Shown: positions 21,052 to 31,184 of the stretch, piece by piece
Numbering within the stretch: position 1 is the stretch's first letter
How the letters are laid out: every line of letters starts with the position of its first letter
Source of the DNA: Pseudoxanthomonas sp.
GTDB taxonomy: Bacteria > Pseudomonadota > Gammaproteobacteria > Xanthomonadales > Xanthomonadaceae
Direction of reading: 5' to 3'
Length of the DNA: 64,000 nt
Assembly (NCBI RefSeq): GCF_035999195.1
Contig: NZ_DASYGY010000009.1
Coordinates: 434,001-498,000, forward strand
Program-made: the position numbers and the translations under genes
The notes under the pieces: generated by a model
Database searches by the model: none
What the model was told of the DNA's origin: nothing
What the model saw: only the letters and a program-made list of their open reading frames with translations

Positions 21052-21414
21052 ATGGCGCCCATCCAATGGAGCGACGGTGCTCCCATCTACCGTCAGTTGA
21101 AGGACCGCGTGATCGCCATGATGCTGGACGGCATCCTCAAGCCGGGCGACGCGCTGCCGTCCGTCCGCCAGGTGGCGGCGGAGTACCAGCTGAATCCGAT
21201 CACCGTCTCGCGCGCCTACCAGGAACTGGCGGACGAAGCGCTGGTGGAAAAGCGCCGCGGCTTGGGCATGTTCGTCACCGACGAAGCCGCCAAGAAGCTT
21301 CGCGGCAGCGAGCGCGAGCGGTTCCTGACCGAAGAGTGGCCGGCCGTCGCCGAGCGCATCGAGCGCTTGGGCCTGTCCGTCGAAGAGTTGCTGCAATCCA
21401 AGGGGAACAAGTGA
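21052..21414 (+). CDS. GntR-family regulator, YtrA subfamily
   Basis: At 120 residues this has the GntR winged helix (APIYRQLKDRVIAMMLDGILKPGDALPSVRQVAAEYQLNPITVSRAYQEL in two pieces) with only a short C-terminal helical tail. That is the YtrA subfamily architecture, in which the regulator sits in and represses an ABC transporter operon. The Xanthomonas virulence regulator HpaR1 belongs to the same subfamily and may be the orthologue. The stop overlaps the ABC ATPase start (TGATG). Without a ligand-binding domain the inducing signal cannot be predicted. Confidence 0.93.
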   Translation: MAPIQWSDGAPIYRQLKDRVIAMMLDGILKPGDALPSVRQVAAEYQLNPITVSRAYQELADEALVEKRRGLGMFVTDEAAKKLRGSERERFLTEEWPAVAERIERLGLSVEELLQSKGNK

Positions 21415-22289
21415 TGAATGCTGCAATCGCCAACACCGTGGTGTCGGCCCACGGCCTGCGCAAGGCTTACCGGAACAAGCTTGCGCTGGACAACACCGGT
21501 TTCGAGATCGAAGCGGGCAAGATCATCGGCCTGATCGGCCCCAACGGGGCCGGCAAGACCACCGCGCTGAAGGCCATCCTGGGCCTGACGCCGTTCGAGG
21601 GCCAGCTGAAGGTGCTGGGCCTGGACCCGCGCAAGGACCGCGACGAACTGATGAAGGACGTCTGCTTCATCGCCGACGTCGCCGTGCTGCCGCGCTGGAT
21701 GAGGGTGAAGGAAGCCATCGACTTCGTCGCCGGCGTCCATCCGCGCTTCGACCGCGCCAAGTGCGAGCGCTTCATCGCCAACACCCAGCTCAAGCCCAAC
21801 CTGCGCGTGCGTGAGATGTCCAAGGGCATGATCGTGCAGCTGCACCTGGCGCTGGTGATGGCCATCGACGCCAAGCTGCTGGTGCTGGACGAACCCACGC
21901 TGGGTCTGGACATCCTCTACCGCAAGCAGTTCTACCAGCGCCTGCTGGAGGATTACTTCGACGAGCAGAAGACCATCATCGTCACCACCCACCAGGTGGA
22001 GGAGATCGAGCACATCCTCACCGACGTGATGTTCATCCGCGACGGCAAGATCGTGCTGACCGCGCAGATGGAAGACGTGGCCGAACGCTACACCGAAGTC
22101 CTGGTCAGCGGCGATGCCGTGGACCAGGCGCGCGCCCTGAAACCCATCGACGAGCGCGCCCTGCCCTTCGGCAAGACCGTGCTGCTGTTCGACGGCGCAC
22201 CGAAGGGACAGCTCGCCGCCCTCGGCGAAACCCGCACCCCTGGCCTGGCCGACCTGTTCGTCGCCATCATGAAAGGAACCTACGCATGA
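21414..22289 (+). CDS. ABC transporter ATP-binding protein (YtrB-like)
   Basis: The ATG at 21414 overlaps the GntR stop and gives 291 residues. Walker A GPNGAGKT is at 42-49, the signature is the degenerate MSKGM at 135-139 typical of YtrB-type ATPases (in place of LSGGQ), Walker B is LLVLDE at 155-160, and the switch histidine is in IIVTTHQVEEIEH. It pairs with the permease gene that overlaps its end by 4 bases. Such ABC-2 pairs are usually exporters or resistance systems acting on envelope-active compounds; the substrate is unknown. Confidence 0.94.
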   Translation: MNAAIANTVVSAHGLRKAYRNKLALDNTGFEIEAGKIIGLIGPNGAGKTTALKAILGLTPFEGQLKVLGLDPRKDRDELMKDVCFIADVAVLPRWMRVKEAIDFVAGVHPRFDRAKCERFIANTQLKPNLRVREMSKGMIVQLHLALVMAIDAKLLVLDEPTLGLDILYRKQFYQRLLEDYFDEQKTIIVTTHQVEEIEHILTDVMFIRDGKIVLTAQMEDVAERYTEVLVSGDAVDQARALKPIDERALPFGKTVLLFDGAPKGQLAALGETRTPGLADLFVAIMKGTYA

Positions 22290-23281
22290 ACGCCGTGACA
22301 TCGACATTGGGCAAATCCTCCAAGCCGGGCGCGTTCACGTGGTTGCTGAAGCGCGAGTTCTGGGAGAACCGCGGCGGCTTCTTCTGGGCCCCGGTCATCA
22401 CCGGCGGCATCTTCGTAGTGCTGAACGTAATCCTGGCGGTCGTCGGCAGCATCGCGGCACGCGGTTCGATGGGCGGCGGTTTCGACATCGATGAAGCGCC
22501 GCGCAAGGCGGAGATGATCGTCGGCGGCATCGGCGACGGCATGCTGCTGGGTGGCGTGATGCTGGCCTGCGTGGTGCTGGCCTTCGTGGTGTTCTTCTAT
22601 GCGCTGGGCACGCTGTACGACGACCGTCGCGACCGCAGCGTGCTGTTCTGGAAGTCGCTCCCGATCTCGGACACGCACATGGTGCTGTCCAAGCTGACCT
22701 GGGCACTGCTGCTGGCCCCGCTGCTGGCGGTCGGCGTGGGCATCCTGATCGGGCTGGCGATGTGGCTGATCTCGGCGCTGACCATCACCGTCAACGGGTT
22801 GCCGGCGGGCGGCGCGATCTTCACCCACTCGCATCCGCTGCGCATCATCGGCGGCGTGCTGTCCTCGCTGCCGGTCTACGCCTTCTGGGCGCTGCCGGCG
22901 GTGGGCTGGCTGATGTTCTGCTCGGCCTGGTCGCGCAGCAAGCCGTTCCTGTGGGCGGTGCTGGTGCCGGTGCTGGCCTGCGTGATCATCAGCATGACCG
23001 ACATCCTGCCGGGCCTGGAGATCCGCCACGACCTGATCTGGTACACCGTGGTCTACCGCGGCCTGGCCAGCGTGATTCCCGGCGCCTGGTTCCCCACCCT
23101 GTCCGGCGGCGCCGCCAACCCGCAGGCCGAGATCAATACGCCGGACGACCTGGCCAATGCCATCGACCTGACCCGCAGCTGGCAGGCCTTCGCCTCGGCC
23201 GACCTGTGGATCGGCGCGGTCATCGGCATCGCCCTGATCGTCGGCGCGATCTACCTGCGCCGCTGGCGCGAGAGCGAATAA
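22286..23281 (+). CDS. ABC-2 type transporter permease
   Basis: A 331-residue membrane protein beginning with a cytoplasmic stretch and an amphipathic FTWLLKREFWENRGGF segment typical of ABC-2 permeases. It has about six hydrophobic helices, including IFVVLNVILAVVGSI, MLACVVLAFVVFFYALG, LLLAPLLAVGVGILIGLAM and IGAVIGIALIVGAIYL. A periplasmic part follows the sequence RHDLIWYTVVYRGL. It overlaps the ATPase gene by 4 bases. It should form the channel half of the YtrB-like exporter. Unusually, a single permease gene must act as a homodimer. Confidence 0.9.
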   Translation: MNAVTSTLGKSSKPGAFTWLLKREFWENRGGFFWAPVITGGIFVVLNVILAVVGSIAARGSMGGGFDIDEAPRKAEMIVGGIGDGMLLGGVMLACVVLAFVVFFYALGTLYDDRRDRSVLFWKSLPISDTHMVLSKLTWALLLAPLLAVGVGILIGLAMWLISALTITVNGLPAGGAIFTHSHPLRIIGGVLSSLPVYAFWALPAVGWLMFCSAWSRSKPFLWAVLVPVLACVIISMTDILPGLEIRHDLIWYTVVYRGLASVIPGAWFPTLSGGAANPQAEINTPDDLANAIDLTRSWQAFASADLWIGAVIGIALIVGAIYLRRWRESE

Positions 23282-23334
23282 ACCCACTCCCTCAGGCGGG
23301 CCGCGACCGGCCCGCCGCCGACAAGGACACGGAC

Positions 23335-24003
23335 ATGCAGACCTCTCTTTCCCTGATGCGGCCCCTCTTGATGGTCGGCGTGCTGACGCTCGCCGCCTGC
23401 CAGCCGGCCGACAAGGACACGGACAAGATGCCCACGGGCGTCGTCGCCAAGGCGATGGACGAAGCGGCCAACAGCCTGGGCGACGCCAGCCAGGAAATGG
23501 AAAAGGCGCGCGGGGAAATCGCCGCAGCGCGCGAGAAGCTGGCCCTCGCCAACCTGTCGCTGAACCGCGACACCACCGAGCATCTGCCGAAGGCGGAAAT
23601 CACGCCCGCCGGCGAGTTGCTGATCGAGGGCAAGGCAATCGCCACCACGCCGGAACAGAAGGCGCTGGTGCTGGCCTACCGCAACGAATTGCTGGGCGTG
23701 GTCGGCGACAGTATGGCCATCGGCATGGAAGGCGCGCGAGTCGGCATCGACGCTGCGGCCTCCGCGCTCAAGGGCATGCTGGCCGGCCAGTCCGGCGACG
23801 ATATCGGCAAGCAGGTCGGCGACCAGGCCAAGGCGAAGATCAAGCCGATGGTCGCGCAACTGTGCACCCGCCTGCCCGGCCTGTTGTCGGCGCAGCGGGC
23901 ACTGGCGACCGCCGTGCCCGAGTTCGCACCCTACGCCACCATGGACCAGGCCGACGTGGACGATTGCGCCGACGCCAACGGCAACGGCACATGGACGTTC
24001 TGA
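23335..24003 (+). CDS. YggN/DUF2884-like lipoprotein, copy 1
   Basis: The ATG at 23335 gives a 222-residue lipoprotein with lipobox LTLAAC (Cys at about residue 22). A helical segment (AMDEAANSLGDASQEMEKARGEIAAAREKL) precedes the family core LPKAEITPAGELLIEGKAI...TPEQKALVLAYRNEL. The C-terminal part has the pattern C-x2-LP-x-L-x3-Q-x2-L...P-x-F-x-PYA...D-x2-C. This pattern is shared with the proteins at 24066 and 25664, and its two cysteines probably form a disulfide. The resemblance to E. coli YggN (DUF2884, periplasmic, function unknown) is from memory. It lies 53 bases after the permease, in the same cluster. Confidence 0.78.
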   Translation: MQTSLSLMRPLLMVGVLTLAACQPADKDTDKMPTGVVAKAMDEAANSLGDASQEMEKARGEIAAAREKLALANLSLNRDTTEHLPKAEITPAGELLIEGKAIATTPEQKALVLAYRNELLGVVGDSMAIGMEGARVGIDAAASALKGMLAGQSGDDIGKQVGDQAKAKIKPMVAQLCTRLPGLLSAQRALATAVPEFAPYATMDQADVDDCADANGNGTWTF

Positions 24004-24065
24004 GGTTTTCCCGCCGCCTGCAGCGCGGCGGACCCCTTCGACTTTCGCCACGCGGAGAACCGGAC

Positions 24066-24740
24066 ATGCAACGCCTGCGCATCCACCACATCGTCGTACC
24101 GCTGCTGCTCACAGGCCTGATGTCGCTGGCGGCGCCGGCCGCCATCGCCAAGGACACCGGCATCCGCAGCGGGATCAGCGCAGACCTGGCCGATGCACGC
24201 GAGGAAGTCCGCGTCGAACTCGCGGCCGCCCGTCGTGAACTCGACACCGGCAACCTGCGGCTGGGTCAACACGTGCACTTCGGCACGTCGGGCAAGTACC
24301 GCAGCGAACCCGACCCCACGCTGCCGAAAGCGGAAATCACGCCGCAGGGCGACCTCCTGATCGGGGGCAAACCGGTCGTCATCGACAGCCGCCAGCGTCG
24401 CGACCTGCTGCTCTACCGTCGCCAGGTGATCGACATCGCCAAGGCCGGCATCGACATCGGCGAGCGCAGCGCGCAGGTCGCGCTGGACGCCGTGGACCGC
24501 GGCGTGCTCAGCCTGCTGGTCGGCGCCATGACCGGCAGCCTGGAGCGCCGTGTCGAGAAGACCGTGCTGGAGACCGTCGAACCGGGCGTGCGGCAGATCT
24601 GCCGCAGCCTGCCCGCATTGCGCGACAGCCAGCAGCGCCTGTCCGCCAGCCTGCCCGCGTTCCGCCCGTACGCGACGTTGAAGATGGACGACGTGGAGGA
24701 TTGCGAGAAGGAGATCCGCCAGGAATTGGCGATGCGTTGA
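24066..24740 (+). CDS. YggN/DUF2884-like exported protein, copy 2
   Basis: A 224-residue protein with a Sec signal (about residues 1-28, ending PAAIAKD) and no lipobox, unlike its two paralogues. After a long helix (DLADAREEVRVELAAARREL) comes the shared core LPKAEITPQGDLLIGGKPV...RDLLLYRRQV, nearly identical in DNA to copy 1 over that motif. The C-terminal paired-cysteine pattern is CRSLPALRDSQQRL...PAFRPYATLKMDDVEDC. It is predicted soluble in the periplasm, or anchored by its signal. Tandem duplication with divergence of the localisation signal is inferred. Confidence 0.77.
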   Translation: MQRLRIHHIVVPLLLTGLMSLAAPAAIAKDTGIRSGISADLADAREEVRVELAAARRELDTGNLRLGQHVHFGTSGKYRSEPDPTLPKAEITPQGDLLIGGKPVVIDSRQRRDLLLYRRQVIDIAKAGIDIGERSAQVALDAVDRGVLSLLVGAMTGSLERRVEKTVLETVEPGVRQICRSLPALRDSQQRLSASLPAFRPYATLKMDDVEDCEKEIRQELAMR

Positions 24741-24810
24741 CGGCGCGCTGCCCTGCTCTGTTGCTCGCCGCCCCGCCCGACACGACCCTGATCCCAGCCA
24801 GGAGCCCCCG

Positions 24811-25647
24811 ATGCGCACTGCCCTGACGCCGTTCCCGATGCTCGCGCTGCTGATGCTGTCCGCGCCTACGCTGGCCTCGGACCGATACTGCAAGCACGAG
24901 GCCCCTCGCCAGCTGACGCTCGACATCGGCGACGCCAGGACCGTGGTGTTCGAGGTCGGTCCACATGACCTGACCGTGGCATCCCGTGCGGGCGCGCCCG
25001 CCGCGATGGAAGGCCGGGCCTGCAGCAGCCACGCCGACCGGCTGGACCGGTTGAAGATCGAGCAGCGACGCGCCGGCGACAAGCTGATCGTGCGGATGTA
25101 CCAAGAAGGCAATGCCAGCAGCTTCTCCTTCGGCGCCCACTACGCGTACATGAACCTGACCGCGACCCTGCCCGATCAGCTGCCCGTGCAGGTGAAGGTC
25201 GGTTCGGGCGAAGCCGAGGTCACCGGCGCGCCCATCTTCAGCGCCGATGTCGGTTCCGGCCATGCCGTGGGCCGCGACATCCGTGGCCTCGTCGCCGCCT
25301 CGGTGGGGTCGGGTGAGATCGATATACACGGCGCCGGCAGCCTCAACGTGGTGTCGATCGGCTCCGGCGAAGTCGACGCGGAGAAGGTGCGCGGCCCGAC
25401 CCAGGTCGGCAGCATCGGCTCGGGCGGCTTCCGCCTGTCCGGCGGCGGCGACGTCGAGATCCGCTCCATCGGTTCCGGCGGTGCGGAGCTTCGCGGCATC
25501 AGCGGCAACGTCACGGTCGGCTCGGTGGGTTCCGGCGGCGTGGACGTGCGCGATGTCACCGGCAACCTCACCGTCCGTTCGATCGGCAGCGGCGACGTCG
25601 ACCACGACGGCGTGAACGGCAAGATCGATATCCCCAAGCGTCGTTGA
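24811..25647 (+). CDS. Exported GSG-repeat beta protein (DUF4097/GIN-like)
   Basis: A 278-residue protein with a signal peptide (about residues 1-21, LLMLSAPTLAS). From residue 125 on it is made of eight V/I-GSG repeats spaced 16-20 residues apart (VGSGEAEV, VGSGEIDI, IGSGGFRL, IGSGGAEL, VGSGGVDV and so on), each strand ending in an alternating hydrophobic pattern. This is the right-handed beta-helix pattern of DUF4097/putative auto-transporter adhesin head domains. It lies between two YggN-like genes of the same orientation, so a shared envelope role is likely, but no activity can be assigned. Confidence 0.78.
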   Translation: MRTALTPFPMLALLMLSAPTLASDRYCKHEAPRQLTLDIGDARTVVFEVGPHDLTVASRAGAPAAMEGRACSSHADRLDRLKIEQRRAGDKLIVRMYQEGNASSFSFGAHYAYMNLTATLPDQLPVQVKVGSGEAEVTGAPIFSADVGSGHAVGRDIRGLVAASVGSGEIDIHGAGSLNVVSIGSGEVDAEKVRGPTQVGSIGSGGFRLSGGGDVEIRSIGSGGAELRGISGNVTVGSVGSGGVDVRDVTGNLTVRSIGSGDVDHDGVNGKIDIPKRR

Positions 25648-25663
25648 TTCCCGAGGAATGACC

Positions 25664-26326
25664 ATGATCCGTACCTTCGCCATCGCGTTTTCCGTCGTGC
25701 TGCTGGCCGCCTGCTCGCCAGGCGCCGATGCGGATGCCGACAAGACCTCGTCCCGCGCGCTGTGGGGCCAGAACGTCAAGCTCGACAGCACGGGTCATCC
25801 GAAAGCCGAAGTGTCGGCGAAGGGCGACTTCATCGTCGATGGCAAGCCGGTGCCGGTGACCGACGCGCAGCGTGCGCTGCTCGTCGCCTACCACCGCGAG
25901 CTCGGCGGCATCGCCGACGCCGGCATCGCCACCGGCAAGGAAGGCGTGAAGCTGGCGGGCAAGGCGGTCGGTGCCGCGGTGAAGGGCATCTTCAGCGGCA
26001 ATCCCGACCAGATCGAGCAGCAGATGGAAGCGGAGGCCAGGAAGGTGGAGTTGGAAGCGATGAAGATCTGCGATCGCCTGCCCGCCCTGTACAAGGCCCA
26101 GCAGGACCTGGTCGCCGCGCTGCCCGCATTCCGGCCCTACGCGGGCATGGAACCGAAAGACATCGAAGAGTGCCGCACCACGCACACCGGCGCCCATGAG
26201 GCCGGCGAGGAGGTCGGACGCGCCCTCGGCCGGGCGGTCAAGGGCGACGCGCCCGGAACCGTGGGCGATGCGGCGGCGGAAGCCGATGCGGCCGCTGCGC
26301 CGGCGGCGGATGCGCCCTCGCCCTGA
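25664..26326 (+). CDS. YggN/DUF2884-like lipoprotein, copy 3
   Basis: The ATG at 25664 is preferred over 25658 because GAGG lies seven bases before it. The product has 220 residues and a lipobox LLAAC (Cys at about residue 17). The core HPKAEVSAKGDFIVDGKPV...RALLVAYHREL and the paired-cysteine C-terminal motif (CDRLPALYKAQQDL...PAFRPYAGMEPKDIEEC) match the two upstream paralogues. A Gly-rich helix IATGKEGVKLAGKAVGAAVKG lies between. The last 45 residues are an Ala/Asp-rich low-complexity tail absent from the other copies. Confidence 0.78.
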   Translation: MIRTFAIAFSVVLLAACSPGADADADKTSSRALWGQNVKLDSTGHPKAEVSAKGDFIVDGKPVPVTDAQRALLVAYHRELGGIADAGIATGKEGVKLAGKAVGAAVKGIFSGNPDQIEQQMEAEARKVELEAMKICDRLPALYKAQQDLVAALPAFRPYAGMEPKDIEECRTTHTGAHEAGEEVGRALGRAVKGDAPGTVGDAAAEADAAAAPAADAPSP

Positions 26327-26390
26327 GGATGACCGAGGCGCCGTCGCGCGCAGAACGTCGGCCCCTCCCCTCCTCCCCTCGAGGTCCGCC

Positions 26391-26816
26391 ATGAAGTACC
26401 GCTGCATCATGTGGATGGTCGCCGCGATGACGGTATCCAGCGCACAGGCGGCGGACACACCGGACCTCGCCCGCGAGCAGGCCGTCCAGGACCATCTCGC
26501 CTACGTCGCCACGTTCGCCGTGCCGGTGCTGATCGAGAAATGCGCCACCACCGATGCGACCTATCTGGCACGCGCGGCGCCGGCCTACTTCCGCTACGTC
26601 AATGGCCATCAGGATCAGATCGAGCGCGGACGGCTGCTGACGCTGGCCGGATTCGGGCCGGATGAGACGCTGTCCGCGTATCGCACCCGCACCCTGGCCC
26701 AGCGCCCGGGCCGTCTGGATACCGGAACGCCCGAACAGAAGCAACGGATGTGCGAGGGCGCGCTGGCGATGCTGGGCGGGATGAAGATCCCTGGCGAGTG
26801 GCCGCCGCGCGACTGA
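26391..26816 (+). CDS. Small exported protein of unknown function
   Basis: The ATG at 26391 (GAGG eight bases upstream) gives 141 residues with a Sec signal ending at about residue 21 (VSSAQAAD). The mature part has two cysteines (IEKCATTD and RMCEGALAM), a tyrosine-rich segment ARAAPAYFRYVNGHQDQIERG, and a helix LSAYRTRTLAQRPG. I do not recognise the family. It closes the nine-gene cluster and faces fumC, which ends 15 bases away on the other strand. Confidence 0.7.
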   Translation: MKYRCIMWMVAAMTVSSAQAADTPDLAREQAVQDHLAYVATFAVPVLIEKCATTDATYLARAAPAYFRYVNGHQDQIERGRLLTLAGFGPDETLSAYRTRTLAQRPGRLDTGTPEQKQRMCEGALAMLGGMKIPGEWPPRD

Positions 26817-26831
26817 CGCGCGGCAACGTCG

Positions 26832-28268
<1,437 letters not shown>

Positions 28269-28406
28269 CGACCGTCTCCTGGGGGGATTCAGGGCGTGCG
28301 CGCCGGCACGGGGCCGGTGGCTGGCGAGGACCAAAGAATACGCCAGGCCGGTCCACCGGCTTCCCGGGGTAAAATGGAACGCTCCCTTTCAGCCGCCCTT
28401 GCCCCC

Positions 28407-29774
28407 ATGTCGGATTCGTCCCTGCTCGCCCTGTCCCCGCTCGATGGCCGCTATGCCGGCAAGGTCGATGCGCTGCGCCCGATCTTCTCGGAGTACGGCC
28501 TGATCCGCGCCCGCGTGAAGGTGGAGGTGGAGTGGCTGCTGGCGCTGGGGGCCGAGCCGGGCATCACCGAGCTGCCGGCCTTCTCCGCCGCCGGCACGGC
28601 AAAGCTGCGGGCACTGGCCGACGGCTTCGGCGTGGCCCATGCCGCGCGCGTGAAGGAGATCGAACGCACCACCAACCATGACGTCAAGGCGGTGGAGTAC
28701 TTCATCAAGGAGCAGCTGAAGGACGATGCCGAACTCGCCCCGGCGCTGGAGTTCGTCCACTTCGCCTGCACCAGCGAGGACATCAACAACCTGTCCTATG
28801 GCCTGATACTGGAACAGGCGCGTCGCGAGGTGCTGCTGCCCGCGCTCGATGGCGTCACCGCGACGCTGCGCACGCTGGCGCACGCGCAGGCGGCGCAGCC
28901 GATGCTGTCGCGCACGCACGGGCAGACCGCGTCGCCGACCACGCTGGGCAAGGAGATCGCCAATGTCGTGGCGCGCATCGAGCGCCAGCGCGCGCAGATC
29001 GCCGCGGTCGAACTGACCGGCAAGATCAACGGCGCCGTCGGCAACTACAACGCGCACGTGGCCAGCTACCCCGACGTGGACTGGCCGGCATTCGCCCAGC
29101 GCTTCGTCGAAGGCCTGGGCCTGGTGTTCAATCCGTACACCACGCAGATCGAGCCGCACGACAACGTCGCCGAGATCGGCGATGCCGCGCGCCGCGCCAA
29201 CACCATCCTGATCGACCTCGCCCGCGACATCTGGGGCTACATTTCGCTGGGCTACTTCAAGCAGCGTCTGAAGGAAGGCGAAGTGGGCAGTTCCACCATG
29301 CCGCACAAGGTCAATCCGATCGACTTCGAGAACGCGGAAGGCAATTTCGGCATCGCCAACGCCCTGTTCGAGCACTTCAGCGCCAAGTTGCCGATCAGCC
29401 GCTGGCAGCGCGACCTGACCGACTCCACCGTGCTGCGCGCACTGGGCACGGCGTTCGGCCACACGCAGGTGGCGCTGGACTCGCTGGCCAAGGGCCTGGG
29501 CAAGCTGGAAGTGAACCCGCAGCGCCTGGACGCCGACCTCGATACCGCCTGGGAAGTGCTGGCCGAGGCCGTGCAGACCGTCATGCGCCGCCATGGCCTG
29601 CCGAATCCGTACGAACAGCTGAAGGCGCTGACGCGCGGCCAGGGCATCACCGCCGACTCGATGCGCGCCTTCGTCGAATCGCTGGATCTGCCGGCCGGGG
29701 ACAAGCAGCGCCTGCGCGACATGACGCCGGGCAGCTACACGGGCCTGGCCGAACAGCTCGCACGGAACATCTGA
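28407..29774 (+). CDS. purB: Adenylosuccinate lyase
   Basis: This 455-residue enzyme of the fumarase/aspartase superfamily cleaves SAICAR and adenylosuccinate, releasing fumarate, in purine synthesis. It starts SDSSLLALSPLDGRYAGKV like E. coli PurB and carries the signature SSTMPHKVNPIDFENAEGN, plus SRTHGQTASPTTLGKE and FACTSEDINNLSY. An upstream in-frame extension is rejected because family homology starts at MSDSS. TAAAAT at 28370-28375 could be its -10 box. A VOC gene starts 23 bases downstream. Confidence 0.96.
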   Translation: MSDSSLLALSPLDGRYAGKVDALRPIFSEYGLIRARVKVEVEWLLALGAEPGITELPAFSAAGTAKLRALADGFGVAHAARVKEIERTTNHDVKAVEYFIKEQLKDDAELAPALEFVHFACTSEDINNLSYGLILEQARREVLLPALDGVTATLRTLAHAQAAQPMLSRTHGQTASPTTLGKEIANVVARIERQRAQIAAVELTGKINGAVGNYNAHVASYPDVDWPAFAQRFVEGLGLVFNPYTTQIEPHDNVAEIGDAARRANTILIDLARDIWGYISLGYFKQRLKEGEVGSSTMPHKVNPIDFENAEGNFGIANALFEHFSAKLPISRWQRDLTDSTVLRALGTAFGHTQVALDSLAKGLGKLEVNPQRLDADLDTAWEVLAEAVQTVMRRHGLPNPYEQLKALTRGQGITADSMRAFVESLDLPAGDKQRLRDMTPGSYTGLAEQLARNI

Positions 29775-29797
29775 ACGGCGGACGCGAGGGAACGGCG

Positions 29798-30196
29798 ATG
29801 CACCTGCTGATCAACATCGACGTTCCCGACCTGCCCGCCGCCGAAGCGCTGTACACCACCGCCTTCGGCCTGACCGCCGCACGTCGCTTCGGCGATGGCG
29901 GCGTGGAACTGCTGGGCGCGCAGGCGCCGATCTACCTGTTGCAGAACCCCTCCGGTTCGATCGCGGCCGCCAATGCGCCCCGCGATTACGCCCGCCACTG
30001 GACGCCCGTGCACCTGGACGTGGTGGTGGATTCCCTTGAACCTGCCCTCGCCCGCGCGCTGCAGGCCGGTCTTGCGCAGGAAACCGACATCCGCGAAACG
30101 AACTGGGGACGCATCGTCCGCCTGGCCGATCCCTGGGGCCACGGCTGGTGCCTGCTGCAGTTCGTCAACCGCGGCTACGACGAGATCGCCACATGA
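29798..30196 (+). CDS. VOC (glyoxalase/bleomycin-resistance fold) protein
   Basis: At 132 residues this is a single vicinal-oxygen-chelate domain: two beta-alpha-beta-beta-beta modules starting HLLINIDVPDLPAAEALYTTAFGL and HLDVVVDSLEPALARALQAGL, ending LADPWGHGWCLLQFVNRGY. A metal-ligand histidine and glutamate could be H/Q and E at the usual strand ends. VOC proteins range from glyoxalases to drug-binding proteins. The stop overlaps the metallo-beta-lactamase start (ATGA), so the two are translationally coupled, but a resistance role is only suggested by position. Confidence 0.88.
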   Translation: MHLLINIDVPDLPAAEALYTTAFGLTAARRFGDGGVELLGAQAPIYLLQNPSGSIAAANAPRDYARHWTPVHLDVVVDSLEPALARALQAGLAQETDIRETNWGRIVRLADPWGHGWCLLQFVNRGYDEIAT

Positions 30197-31098
30197 CGCT
30201 CCGCACCACCTTGCTCTCCGCTTTGATTGCCCTCGCGCTTCCAACGGCCGCACGCGCTGCCGACACGCCCAACGCCAAGGCCTGCGCCGATGACGCCGGC
30301 TGGAACGACCCGGCCACGCCGCTGAAGGTGTACGGCAACACCTGGTATGTCGGCACCTGCGGCATCAGTGCGCTGCTGGTGACCTCCGATGCCGGCCACA
30401 TCCTGATCGATGCTGGCACGCCGCAGGCCGGGCCGCAGATCCTGGCCAACATCCGCACGCTCGGCTTCGAGCCGCAGGACGTACGCGCCATCGTGTTCTC
30501 GCACGAGCACTTCGACCACGCCGGCAGTCTTGCGGAATTGCAGAAGGCCACGGGCGCGCCGGTGTATGCGCGCGCACCGGCCGTCGCGACGCTCACGCGC
30601 GGCGCTAGCGACCGCAGCGATCCGCAGCACGGGGTACTGGATCCGTTCGCGCCGGTCGAGCGCGTGGTCACGCTCGCCGACGACGGCGTGGTGCGGGTCG
30701 GGCCGCTGGTCCTGCAGGCCGTCGCATCACCCGGGCACACGCCCGGCGGCACCAGCTGGACCTGGCGCTCCTGCGAAGGCGATGCCTGCCATCAGATGGT
30801 CTACGCCGACAGCCTGACCGCGATCTCCGACGACGTGTACCGCTACAGCGACGACGCGGCGCACCCCGGCTACACCGCCGCGTTCCGCGCCACCCTGGCG
30901 CGCGTGGCGGCGCTGGACTGCGACGTGCTGGTCACCCCGCATCCCTCGGCAAGCGGGCTGTGGACGCGGATCGGACCGCGGGCGAATGCGCCTCTCGTGG
31001 ATCGCGGCGCCTGCCGTGCCTACGCGCAGAAGGCCAGCGAGCGGTTGGACAAGCGTCTTGCCGACGAAGCCGCCCGTCCCGCGCCCGCGCGCCCCTGA
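30193..31098 (+). CDS. bla: Subclass B3 metallo-beta-lactamase, AIM-1-like
   Basis: A 301-residue exported zinc hydrolase with a signal peptide to about residue 22. The B3 zinc ligands are visible: HEHFDH in FSHEHFDHAG (site 1 His plus the Asp-His of site 2), the histidine in ASPGHTPGGTSW, and the histidine in VTPHPSASGLW. From memory the segments VYGNTWYVGTCGISALLVTS, PQAGPQILANIR and SLTAISDDV are identical or nearly so in AIM-1, a mobile carbapenemase; the N-terminal signal and the tail differ. It probably hydrolyses penicillins, cephalosporins and carbapenems. It sits in core genes with no IS or ISCR element nearby, so this looks like an intrinsic chromosomal gene. The start overlaps the VOC stop. 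Confidence 0.93.
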   Translation: MTLRTTLLSALIALALPTAARAADTPNAKACADDAGWNDPATPLKVYGNTWYVGTCGISALLVTSDAGHILIDAGTPQAGPQILANIRTLGFEPQDVRAIVFSHEHFDHAGSLAELQKATGAPVYARAPAVATLTRGASDRSDPQHGVLDPFAPVERVVTLADDGVVRVGPLVLQAVASPGHTPGGTSWTWRSCEGDACHQMVYADSLTAISDDVYRYSDDAAHPGYTAAFRATLARVAALDCDVLVTPHPSASGLWTRIGPRANAPLVDRGACRAYAQKASERLDKRLADEAARPAPARP

Positions 31099-31184
31099 CC
31101 GGCCTCAATGCCGACCGTGCCGACCTCGGTGACGCCGGCGTTCCTCCTCTCCTGCATGGCCCCGCGCCGCGCGACACCAAGCCC

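Noticed and set aside
30193..31098. Recent transfer of the lactamase gene by ISCR or transposon
   Set aside because: No insertion sequence, ISCR or target duplication is seen; codon use and neighbours look native.
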